Assembly (NCBI GenBank): GCA_002428085.1
Contig: DJAA01000021.1
Span: forward strand, 1 to 13,465
Length of the DNA stretch: 13,465 nucleotides
Source of the DNA: Sulfurimonas sp. UBA6014
GTDB lineage: Bacteria; Campylobacterota; Campylobacteria; Campylobacterales; Sulfurimonadaceae
Direction of reading: 5' to 3'
Shown: piece by piece, positions 6,968 through 13,465 of the stretch
How the letters are laid out: each line of letters starts with the position of its first letter
Numbering within the stretch: the first letter of the stretch is position 1
Made by a program: the position numbers and the translations under genes
The notes under the pieces: generated by a model
Databases searched by the model: none
Told to the model about the DNA's origin: nothing
The model's input: only the letters and a program-made list of their open reading frames with translations

Positions 6968-7610
6968 TGATATACCCCAGCCCTCTTCTGTTTTGGATGA
7001 CGCCCTCGGGAAGTTTTTGGCGAAGGTTGTTCACCTGCACTCTTACGGTTGCAGGCTCTACATATTCACCCCAAACCTCATCTTGGAACATCTGTGTAGA
7101 GACTACACTGTTTTTGTGTTTTATCAGCACTTCAAGCATATCTTTTTCGGTTTTTCGAAGCACTATCTCTGCCCCTTTATACATGAGTTTACTTTTTATG
7201 GCATCATAAGAGAGTTCCTCTGCAAGAAAAACAACGGCACTGTCATCGAGATAAAAACTTGCATATGCTTGGTCTATGCGTAACTCAAGTTCAAGCAAAT
7301 CAAAAGGTTTTCGAATGTAGTCGCAACACCCTCTTTTGTACCCCTCTTTTAAGTTTTCTATGCCGACCATCGAGGTGAAAAAGATAGCCGGCATTTTTAC
7401 GTTTTCCTTTCTTAGATTTTGCAAAAGGTCAAAACCCGACAAAGAGGGAACATTCACATCTAAAAGGAGGAGGTCGTAACTTTTGTCAAATACAGCGTCA
7501 AAGGCTTCAAGCCCGTCCATGAAGCCATCTACCTCATGCCCCAAATCTTCTAAAAACTCTATTACACTTATCCGCAAGGAATATTCATCTTCTAAAAGCA
7601 AGATTTTCAT
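6957..7610 (-). CDS. OmpR-family response regulator
   Basis: A 217-residue DNA-binding response regulator. The receiver domain (1-115) has the acidic pair E7-D8, phospho-acceptor Asp51 in LLLLDVNVP, Thr79 and Lys101 in RKPF, so it should be phosphorylatable. The C-terminal winged helix (about 130-217) shows the family pattern LRKTEKDMLEVLI, the recognition-helix region ATVRVQVNNLRQKL and the wing RGLGYIIE. It overlaps the upstream sensor gene by 4 bp (ATGA) and the kinase gene by 11 bp. Its nearest downstream non-operon target is the sox promoter region, with repeats of a spacing suited to this family. A role in controlling sox is plausible but inferred from position. Confidence 0.94.
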   Translation of the reverse strand: MKILLLEDEYSLRISVIEFLEDLGHEVDGFMDGLEAFDAVFDKSYDLLLLDVNVPSLSGFDLLQNLRKENVKMPAIFFTSMVGIENLKEGYKRGCCDYIRKPFDLLELELRIDQAYASFYLDDSAVVFLAEELSYDAIKSKLMYKGAEIVLRKTEKDMLEVLIKHKNSVVSTQMFQDEVWGEYVEPATVRVQVNNLRQKLPEGVIQNRRGLGYIIER

Positions 7611-8701
7611 TTTATTTTTCCATCAATTTTTTTGGTCACTTCTTCGGTGAGAAGGTACTGGATGAGTTCATCTTTGGTATATTGGCTTAACTTTTCGTAT
7701 GCTTCTTTCAAATACGCCTCTTCATCTTCTTTGGCGATAATATCTTTTTTATAGAGCCATGAGTCTATTTTGTCTTCATCGTATCTCGCATGAAGGTTAT
7801 ACTCTTTTTTGACGACGCTGTAGAGGCTACTCCGTGTTACATTGATCAAAAATGAAATATCGTCTTCTGCATTTCTAAAATAATCAAGATATTTTTGCGG
7901 TATAACAAACACAAATGAGCCTATAGCATCGCCGTTGCCGTCATACATGGCTTTATAAAATAAATACTTTTCATCGGCTTTTAAAATGCGGGATAATTTA
8001 AGCTGTTTAAAGTCAATGCCCTTGAGTGTTTGGACATGGTTAAAGTTGTAGTTTCTGTTTGCGACAATGTAAGTATCTACCATGATATTTGCCTGCATCA
8101 GCACAGCGATGTCGTAATATTTATCATCCAAAAGCACATACAAATCGACCCCAATATTTCTAAAAAATTCTGTGATTTCTTCAAAAAAATCGATGACCTC
8201 CACAAACCCTATAAGTTTTTTTTCATAATAAACGGGGACGGTGGCTTTTATGCCGAGTCTTCTTCCCACTTCTATGGAAGTTCGAGGATTGTCATGGGTA
8301 TCAAAATATTTCAAGTCCTCTCTATAGTCGCCAATGGGCATGCCGGCGTAAATATCGTCCCAGCTTCTTGCAAAAATATTGTACTCATATGTTATAATCT
8401 GTGCTCTTATATGTAAACCGGTGTTTTGCTTGATGCTCAGCATGACGTCGGAGAGAATTTTATACCCAAGCTCTTCATCCTCATTTTCCAAGGCATTGAC
8501 TAAGATCTCATTTTTAGAAAGAACCAACGCCAGTTGCAAAGCACTCATTTGAGATTTTTTCAGCTCTTTTTCTAAGGTCACAGTGAACTGGTCGAGAATA
8601 TAATCAAGCTTCTCCTCTCGTATCTCACTCTTAAAATAAAAGAAAATCGCCACAATAAGGACGATAATAAAACTAAAAACTGCCACCAAACTTTTAAACA
8701 T
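7607..8701 (-). CDS. Membrane-anchored Cache-domain sensor protein without transmitter
   Basis: A 364-residue protein with one N-terminal membrane helix (about 5-23) and a long, probably periplasmic remainder. The region from about 30 to 275 looks like a double Cache (dCache_3-type) ligand-binding domain: an N-terminal helix, then IITYEYNIFARSWDDIYAG (102-120) and TVPVYYEKKLIGFVEVID (154-171), the strand pairs usual in such domains. A charged helical tail follows (about 290-364). There is no kinase, HAMP, cyclase or chemotaxis output domain and no second clear TM segment. It therefore probably binds a ligand in the periplasm and signals through the kinase of the same operon. It is the first gene of the operon and its stop overlaps the regulator start (ATGA). 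The ligand is unknown; a sulfur compound is a guess from its neighbours. Confidence 0.8.
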   Translation of the reverse strand: MFKSLVAVFSFIIVLIVAIFFYFKSEIREEKLDYILDQFTVTLEKELKKSQMSALQLALVLSKNEILVNALENEDEELGYKILSDVMLSIKQNTGLHIRAQIITYEYNIFARSWDDIYAGMPIGDYREDLKYFDTHDNPRTSIEVGRRLGIKATVPVYYEKKLIGFVEVIDFFEEITEFFRNIGVDLYVLLDDKYYDIAVLMQANIMVDTYIVANRNYNFNHVQTLKGIDFKQLKLSRILKADEKYLFYKAMYDGNGDAIGSFVFVIPQKYLDYFRNAEDDISFLINVTRSSLYSVVKKEYNLHARYDEDKIDSWLYKKDIIAKEDEEAYLKEAYEKLSQYTKDELIQYLLTEEVTKKIDGKIK

Positions 8702-8727
8702 ACAAAATCCAATTTTAAATTCTTACT

Positions 8728-8736
8728 ATTATATCA
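8728..8736 (-). promoter_or_regulatory. Extended -10 promoter of the sensor/regulator/kinase operon
   Basis: The minus strand reads TGATATAAT, a perfect TATAAT (8733-8728) with the TGn extension. The -35 region (TTTCGG or TTCGGA) is poor, which is usual for extended -10 promoters. Transcription would start near 8721, about 20 nt before the ATG at 8701. The ribosome site is weak (GGAT at 8710-8707). Confidence 0.55.
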
Positions 8737-8796
8737 ACTTATCATATTATCCGAAATTATGCAATAGAAATTTCTAAAAAATTAACAGGTCAGTAA

Positions 8797-8874
8797 ATGC
8801 TTCCAATAAATGTTTTAGTGATTGATGAGAGCAAACTTATCACAAAGATAATCAAAAAAGCTTTTTATACTTGA
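8797..8874 (+). pseudogene. Remnant of a response-regulator receiver domain (first 25 codons)
   Basis: An ATG at 8797 opens a 25-codon frame ending at TGA 8872-8874. It contains INVLVIDESKLITKIIKKA, which is the first beta strand and first helix of a CheY-like receiver: the hydrophobic strand, the acidic pair (D-E), and S-K followed by a helix with I/L spacing. A weak ribosome site (AGGT) lies 7 nt upstream. The rest of a receiver is missing, and no receiver-like sequence continues in the other two frames after the stop. The remainder was probably deleted rather than frameshifted. It cannot be the regulator of the neighbouring operon, which lies intact on the other strand. A functional 25-residue peptide is possible but less likely. 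Confidence 0.7.
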
Positions 8875-8899
8875 CTGTTATAACAACAAATTTTATAAG
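8871..8899 (+). promoter_or_regulatory. Sigma70-like promoter for the dynamin-like gene pair
   Basis: TTGACT (8871-8876), a 17-bp spacer and TATAAG (8894-8899). It is the best -35/-10 pair seen in the window. Transcription would start near 8906, giving a leader of about 70-100 nt. The -35 overlaps the stop codon of the receiver remnant, so the promoter probably arose or was brought in where that gene was cut. Confidence 0.6.
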
Positions 8900-9002
8900 T
8901 GTGCTAAAGTAATCAATGACAATTGATTTTTAAACCTCTAGTGGTATACTTTCGCCATTTATTTGAAAAAGGACTCTCATCAGCTTAGAACTTAACTACT
9001 TT

Positions 9003-11300
9003 TTGCTTTATCATGGGGTTCATTTTAAGGCAAAAGATACATTTACTATCGATGAAAGTATAGAAGATGCTCTCTTTTTTGAACTCTCTGCATTGATACT
9101 CTCACTCAACCGCAAAACTTTTGATGCGATGGCGAGTCTCAAAAATTTTCAAGTGCTTTGCGAATGTTTTACCCAAATGAAGGTCAAAAAACTTGAGACG
9201 CTTTATATGCTTCAGCACGCCATTTTAAACCATATTTTAAAGCATCATGATAAACAAAATATCGATCTGCTTCACAAAGCTTTCACCTACTTGCAAAAAG
9301 AGGGGCTTATCGACAAACTCTCACTTGAAAAACTTATGTCACTTTTTGACTCTTCAGTTTTTGCGCAAGAGCATAACAATCAAGAGACTATTTATATCCC
9401 AAGTCAAAATTTTCATGAGGCAAAACAAGCTATATTTGAAGATATTGAGGTGCTCAAGAGACTCTCAACTAAAGACGAAGCGCTCCAAGAAATAGTCGCA
9501 TATCTTCAGAGTCAAAAGTTCTCTATCGGGGTGACAGGGGTCATGAATGCTGGCAAATCGACGCTGCTCAATGCACTTATGGGCGAAAAGATTTTAGGAA
9601 CAAGTGTTATTCCCGAAACTGCCAACCTCACGCTTATCAAACACTCACTCACTCCTTACGCCAAAGTAGTCTATTGGAATAGTGCACAATGGGCACACAT
9701 AGAAGAGAGTGGCAAAAATATTCAAGCCATCGAGACCTTTGTAAGCGAGACAAAAAGACATTTTAAAGAAGAAATACAAAACATTATTTTGCCCGATTCA
9801 AAAGAGCAAATCATAAAAGTAGAAGATTTAAGCCTCTACACTTCAGCGAGTTTGAGCAACAAAAAATGCAACTTAGTCAAATATGTAGAACTGGGAAGCG
9901 ATTTACACTTTTTGCAAGATGGCATTGAGATTGTCGACACTCCAGGACTTGATGACATAGTCGTTATGCGCGAAGAGATAACGAAAGAGTATTTAACAAA
10001 ATGTGATGTTTTAGTACACCTCATGAACGTCGCGCAAAGTGCTACGCAAAAAGATATAGAGTTCATCATAGATGCGGTTTTGTACCAAAATATCACGAAG
10101 GTTCTCATCGTCATAACGCGTATTGATATGGTGAGTGCAAAAGATGTTCAAGAGGTCATAGAGTACACAAAACAGAGCATTTCAAATAAATTACATGAAC
10201 AAAACAGTGATGCCAAACTTGACTTTATACTCAAGAGTCTCCATTTTATAGCCCTCTCAGGCAAAATGGCTCTCATGCATAAAACAGGCGCAGCAAAAGA
10301 GGCACAGAGTGCTGGGTATCCTTTGGAAAAAACAGGCATTTGCGAGGTAGAAAACTATCTTCAAGAGATGCTTTTTTCAAACAAAAATGAGCGAAGTATC
10401 CTTGTCCTCAACGCAGCAAAAAACCGTTTTGTCAAAGTTCTTAAAGAAGAACTCTCAGCACTTGAGTTTGAGAGTTCCATGGTCTATAAAACCCAAGAAG
10501 AGATAGACCAAGAACTCAGCGCACTCAAAGGGAAAAAAGCCAAACAAGAAGAGAAGTTAAAATATTTAGAGTATCAGATTGCTGGGTATGAAGTGGAGAT
10601 AAAAAACTATCTTGAGCGGCTGCAGCATTTTTTGAACAACGAGATTAAAACGCTCCAAACCACCATCAAACAACGTCTCATGGATGAGACATTTTACGCT
10701 TTGGAGACACACAAAAAAACTCCAAAACTGAGTGACCAAACTCGCATCATCCAAACGGCACTTAAAAATGGCATCATTGATATCATCCGTGAATACCGCT
10801 ACAAGTTCATCAAAAAATCTTCCAAGATTTCGCAAAGCATAGCCCTACAGTACGACGAAATCGAACAAACATCCCAAGGAAATTACAGCAGTTTTGAACA
10901 TGAGGAGATTTTTGGAGATGCCTTTGACAAAGGTTTTTTAACTGCCGATAATTCAACCCTTATCAGCAGAATCTCCAAAGTGCTTGAGAAGGCAACGCTA
11001 GGAAAACTCACAGCCATAGATGAGCAAATCAGCCTCATCATCAATGAAGAATTTCTCTATTTACAAACACAGGTTCAAGAAAAAGCTCTCACAATCAGCC
11101 AAATACTCTTAGAAGATTTTTTCAAAAATCTCAGAGCTCCGATAGATTTTTTCCAAAACAATATACACTCTCATGAAGCCCTGCTCTTGCAGCACAGCGC
11201 ATTTTTAAAAGCAGATGACATCACCCGCAATGCCAAAACTTTAGAGCTTCATGAGAGGATGAAAACACTAGAGACGCTTGCTAAAAGGTACGCACTATGA
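9003..11300 (+). CDS. Dynamin-like GTPase, first of a pair (DLP1-like)
   Basis: A large GTPase of the bacterial dynamin-like family, 765 residues from the TTG at 9003. A helical N-terminal region (about 1-165) precedes the GTPase domain: P-loop GVMNAGKS (179-186), a switch threonine in VIPETANLT (Thr206), DTPG (312-315) and TRID (372-375). A long helical part follows, with a strongly charged coiled coil at about 485-560. There is no clear transmembrane segment. The start is uncertain: the frame is open back to 8967, and a ribosome site AAAGGA (8968-8973) fits an ATC at 8979, whereas TTG 9003 has none. The next gene overlaps by 4 bp and encodes a second dynamin-like protein, resembling the adjacent pair Cj0411/Cj0412 of Campylobacter jejuni, reported to work as a hetero-oligomer on membranes. 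A membrane-tethering or remodelling role is inferred from the family. Confidence 0.88.
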   Translation: MLYHGVHFKAKDTFTIDESIEDALFFELSALILSLNRKTFDAMASLKNFQVLCECFTQMKVKKLETLYMLQHAILNHILKHHDKQNIDLLHKAFTYLQKEGLIDKLSLEKLMSLFDSSVFAQEHNNQETIYIPSQNFHEAKQAIFEDIEVLKRLSTKDEALQEIVAYLQSQKFSIGVTGVMNAGKSTLLNALMGEKILGTSVIPETANLTLIKHSLTPYAKVVYWNSAQWAHIEESGKNIQAIETFVSETKRHFKEEIQNIILPDSKEQIIKVEDLSLYTSASLSNKKCNLVKYVELGSDLHFLQDGIEIVDTPGLDDIVVMREEITKEYLTKCDVLVHLMNVAQSATQKDIEFIIDAVLYQNITKVLIVITRIDMVSAKDVQEVIEYTKQSISNKLHEQNSDAKLDFILKSLHFIALSGKMALMHKTGAAKEAQSAGYPLEKTGICEVENYLQEMLFSNKNERSILVLNAAKNRFVKVLKEELSALEFESSMVYKTQEEIDQELSALKGKKAKQEEKLKYLEYQIAGYEVEIKNYLERLQHFLNNEIKTLQTTIKQRLMDETFYALETHKKTPKLSDQTRIIQTALKNGIIDIIREYRYKFIKKSSKISQSIALQYDEIEQTSQGNYSSFEHEEIFGDAFDKGFLTADNSTLISRISKVLEKATLGKLTAIDEQISLIINEEFLYLQTQVQEKALTISQILLEDFFKNLRAPIDFFQNNIHSHEALLLQHSAFLKADDITRNAKTLELHERMKTLETLAKRYAL

Positions 11301-13309
11301 GATACTTACAAGCCATCGTTCAAGAGTACAAAGAACACTATTTACAAGAAGAGGTGTTTGAAACAAGCATTAGCGGAGAGATAAAGCGTATCCAAAAAGC
11401 ACTTTTAGATGAAAAGTTTTTGCCTTCAGTGGGATTAAAAACGCTCTTTAAAAAGCTTTTACGCAGAAGTAAATACCCGATGGAAATCGCTATCGTCGGG
11501 CAGTTTTCCTCAGGAAAATCTACCTTTTTAAACGCCCTACTCTCCAAAGATGTTTTGCCCACAGGCATCACTCCCGTAACTTCTAAAGTCAACTTTATAA
11601 ACTACGGCGAAGAGTACAAACTCAAAGTACACTACAACAACGGCGCAAACGAGTTTCACTCTCTTGAGATGATATCACAGTTCACTGACCAGAGAAAAGC
11701 GGTAAAAGATATAAAATATTTAACGCTTTACGCACCTATGGAGATCTTAAAAGATATCTCTTTTGTTGATACTCCAGGGCTTAATTCTCAGTCTTTAGAA
11801 GACACGCAAACCACCAAAAAAATCTTGCGAGATGTCGATGGCATCATCTGGCTCACCCTTATTGACAATGCTGCCAAAGAGAGTGAAGCCGAAATTTTGG
11901 GGGAGTTTCTTGAAAACTTTGCGGACAAATCGCTTTGTGTTTTAAACCAAAAAGACAAATTCACACCCGAAGAAGTTGCAACAACACTTGCCTATATCCA
12001 AGAGCGTTTTTCCCCTTTTTTCTCTCATGTTATCCCCATCTCAGCCAAGCAAGCCCTTGATTCGAGAGTCAATCAAAAAGAGGTGCTTATAGAAAATGCC
12101 CTTTGTTCTTTACAAAAAAAATTCAAAAACTCCAGCATCAGCAACAAAGAAGCGCAAAATCTCTCCTTTTTTGAAAATGATTTTGCTCAATTTTCACAAA
12201 CGATAGAAGATATCACCCAACATGACAACTCTAATGATGAAAAAATGATGCAAGACTCAAATATCGCCGAGGTATTGCACTTTTTAGAACACACTATCCG
12301 ACCACGAGCGATAGAGTCCAAAGCCTATGCCATCAAAAAAGATTTACGCTCTATCTGCGATATTTTAATCAAAGAGTATGAGACGATTTTAGGGGTATAT
12401 GAGAGCTTGCTTCTGATACTTCGCACCAAAGAAGATGAGATACTCAAAGCCTTTGACGCTGTCTACGCAAAGCATTTGAAGGCTTTGACGCTCACTTTTG
12501 AGCAGATTGATTCGATTATGCAAACCATCGCTGAGACCATGTACGAAAACATCAAAAGTAAAAGTGCTCTGCGATACGAAACACAAACAACACTCTTCCA
12601 TAAAGAACATGTTCAAAGCCACACATATGAGACTCTTTTCATCGATGATGAGGCGATTATGCAAAAACTTTTTTACGAAAACGCTCTTATCGACAAGCAA
12701 ATCAAAGCGGCTATCGCGCATCTAAGAAACACCGAACTCCAGAGCAGTGAAGACTTTACAAAGGTTTTTCAGATTTTAAAAAATGCTGTAAAATCATGGC
12801 AAGAACCCTACGAACTTATCAAAAAAAATAGAGAAATCGCCTCAGATTTAGAGTTTGCAAACACAAGGCAGTTTGTGGCAAAAGTATATGAAAATATCAT
12901 CCTCGCCTACCACAGTGCCATCCTTGGAAACATTGCAGCCTTGCATAAAAAATTTGCATTTTTCAGCGGAGCCTTTAGTTTTTCTTACATGCAAATCACC
13001 GAGGTAAGTATTTTTGAGATCAAAGAAAACATAGACAGACACATAAAAATCTACGAATCAGACCCACTCAAATACTCACTCCACATCCCAACCCTCAGCT
13101 CCATCTTAGAGACCGTCAAAAAGAATTTTAAGTTTGAAAAAATGGAAACATTTCTCGTCTCAAGACGCAACTACTTGTACAAAACAGTAGAAACTTCAAA
13201 AGAGCAGTTCAAAGAGATAAACACAGAACAAATCAACTACGTCATCTCAAAAAAACAACTCTTTACAGACAAAATCAAAGCGATACAAGAGATTCAAAAA
13301 AGTTTATAA
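11297..13309 (+). CDS. Dynamin-like GTPase, second of a pair (DLP2-like)
   Basis: A 670-residue GTPase with a complete set of motifs: P-loop GQFSSGKS (68-75), switch TGITPVT (89-95, Thr92 or Thr95), DTPG (158-161), NQKD (217-220) and a G5-like ISAK (248-251). The GTPase domain begins much nearer the N-terminus than in its partner (residue 62 against about 172). The C-terminal two-thirds is mostly helical. Residues about 533-565 (LAYHSAILGNIAALH and onward) are unusually hydrophobic and could contact membrane; this is inference. The start is sure: the ATG overlaps the partner's stop as ATGA, with AAAAGG 8 nt upstream, so the two are translationally coupled and probably made in matched amounts. 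No terminator was seen after the stop. Confidence 0.92.
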   Translation: MRYLQAIVQEYKEHYLQEEVFETSISGEIKRIQKALLDEKFLPSVGLKTLFKKLLRRSKYPMEIAIVGQFSSGKSTFLNALLSKDVLPTGITPVTSKVNFINYGEEYKLKVHYNNGANEFHSLEMISQFTDQRKAVKDIKYLTLYAPMEILKDISFVDTPGLNSQSLEDTQTTKKILRDVDGIIWLTLIDNAAKESEAEILGEFLENFADKSLCVLNQKDKFTPEEVATTLAYIQERFSPFFSHVIPISAKQALDSRVNQKEVLIENALCSLQKKFKNSSISNKEAQNLSFFENDFAQFSQTIEDITQHDNSNDEKMMQDSNIAEVLHFLEHTIRPRAIESKAYAIKKDLRSICDILIKEYETILGVYESLLLILRTKEDEILKAFDAVYAKHLKALTLTFEQIDSIMQTIAETMYENIKSKSALRYETQTTLFHKEHVQSHTYETLFIDDEAIMQKLFYENALIDKQIKAAIAHLRNTELQSSEDFTKVFQILKNAVKSWQEPYELIKKNREIASDLEFANTRQFVAKVYENIILAYHSAILGNIAALHKKFAFFSGAFSFSYMQITEVSIFEIKENIDRHIKIYESDPLKYSLHIPTLSSILETVKKNFKFEKMETFLVSRRNYLYKTVETSKEQFKEINTEQINYVISKKQLFTDKIKAIQEIQKSL

Positions 13310-13318
13310 AGAGTCTAC

Positions 13319-13399
13319 TCATTCCTTCAAATAAGTCCTCAAATAGTCAACGGCGGAGTTAAATTCAGCAATTTTTTTGTAGTCTGAGAGGTGTAAATT
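13319..13399 (-). pseudogene. Possible C-terminal tail of a lost minus-strand gene
   Basis: On the minus strand a frame of 26 codons ends at TGA (13321-13319) and reads HLSDYKKIAEFNSAVDYLRT and onward to YLKE. It has good amphipathic-helix character and normal codon use, and it lies convergent to the dynamin pair. A TAA at 13402-13400 breaks it upstream and there is no start codon, so it looks like the 3' end of a gene whose body has been lost or frameshifted. I do not recognise the family. It could also be a chance open stretch. Confidence 0.4.
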
Positions 13400-13446
13400 T
13401 TAAGCCGTAGCTTTGTTATTATCAAGAACGAAGTACATTAACCCTA

Positions 13447-13465
13447 GATTGCTTCGTCGTTGCCT
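13447..13465. repeat. Dispersed repeat, right copy, cut by the window edge
   Basis: GATTGCTTCGTCGTTGCCT runs into the last base. It matches the left-edge copy (19-46) in the same orientation, allowing for a 3-base difference in the loop and one T/C change, and lacks only the second arm, which lies beyond the window. The whole window is thus bounded by two copies of one repeat family. Confidence 0.6.

Noticed and set aside
8030..8416. A 128-codon plus-strand frame antisense to the Cache sensor gene
   Set aside because: It mirrors a well-supported gene and shows no domain or start signal.
13310..13345. Terminator after the second dynamin gene
   Set aside because: Only a 4-bp GAGT/ACTC pair with a 2-nt loop is present, with no T-run.
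1..13465. CRISPR array, tRNA, rRNA, integrase or transposase
   Set aside because: No regularly spaced repeats, no tRNA-like cloverleaf and no recombinase-like protein were seen on either strand.

Overview
The window looks like a chromosomal piece of a sulfur-oxidising member of the Campylobacterota (Sulfurimonas or a close relative). The basis is an AT-rich, tightly packed layout, a periplasmic Sox cluster in the order soxX-Y-Z-A-B with a monoheme SoxA, and a dynamin-like GTPase pair of the kind described from Campylobacter. The assignment rests on reading the proteins, not on a database search.

Layout. (1) Positions 1-75: a short GC-rich dispersed repeat and an intrinsic terminator. (2) 76-5616, all on the minus strand and transcribed right to left: soxX, soxY, soxZ, soxA, soxB and an outer-membrane OprD-type porin. 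Gaps are 3-30 bp except for 129 bp between soxY and soxZ. The terminator stem lies over the last codons of the porin and closes the unit. (3) 5617-5803: the soxX upstream region, with an AGGAGG ribosome site, a possible -10 box and three spaced copies of a GTGTAAAA-like motif. (4) 5804-8701, also minus strand: a membrane-anchored Cache-type sensor protein, an OmpR-family response regulator and a two-TM histidine kinase. The reading frames overlap by 4 and 11 bp, so these form one operon pointing at the sox genes. (5) 8702-9002: a divergent promoter region holding an extended -10 for the sensor operon, a 25-codon remnant of a response-regulator receiver domain, and a good sigma70-like promoter for the rightward genes. 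(6) 9003-13309, plus strand: two large dynamin-like GTPases whose frames overlap by 4 bp. (7) 13310-13465: a 27-codon fragment that looks like the tail of a lost minus-strand gene, then a second, cut-off copy of the dispersed repeat at the right edge.

How the parts work together. SoxXA joins thiosulfate to the C-terminal cysteine of SoxY (held by SoxZ), and SoxB hydrolyses off sulfate. No soxCD is present here, so complete oxidation would need another locus. The porin probably lets a substrate or product cross the outer membrane. The adjacent sensor/regulator/kinase operon is a natural candidate for controlling sox, but only gene order and the repeated motif support this. The dynamin pair is a separate unit, probably acting in membrane remodelling. 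Gene debris on both sides of it suggests that this locus has been rearranged.

The most promising leads are the possible three-component sulfur-sensing system with its candidate operator, the receiver remnant beside the dynamin promoter, and the unusual start region of the first dynamin gene.
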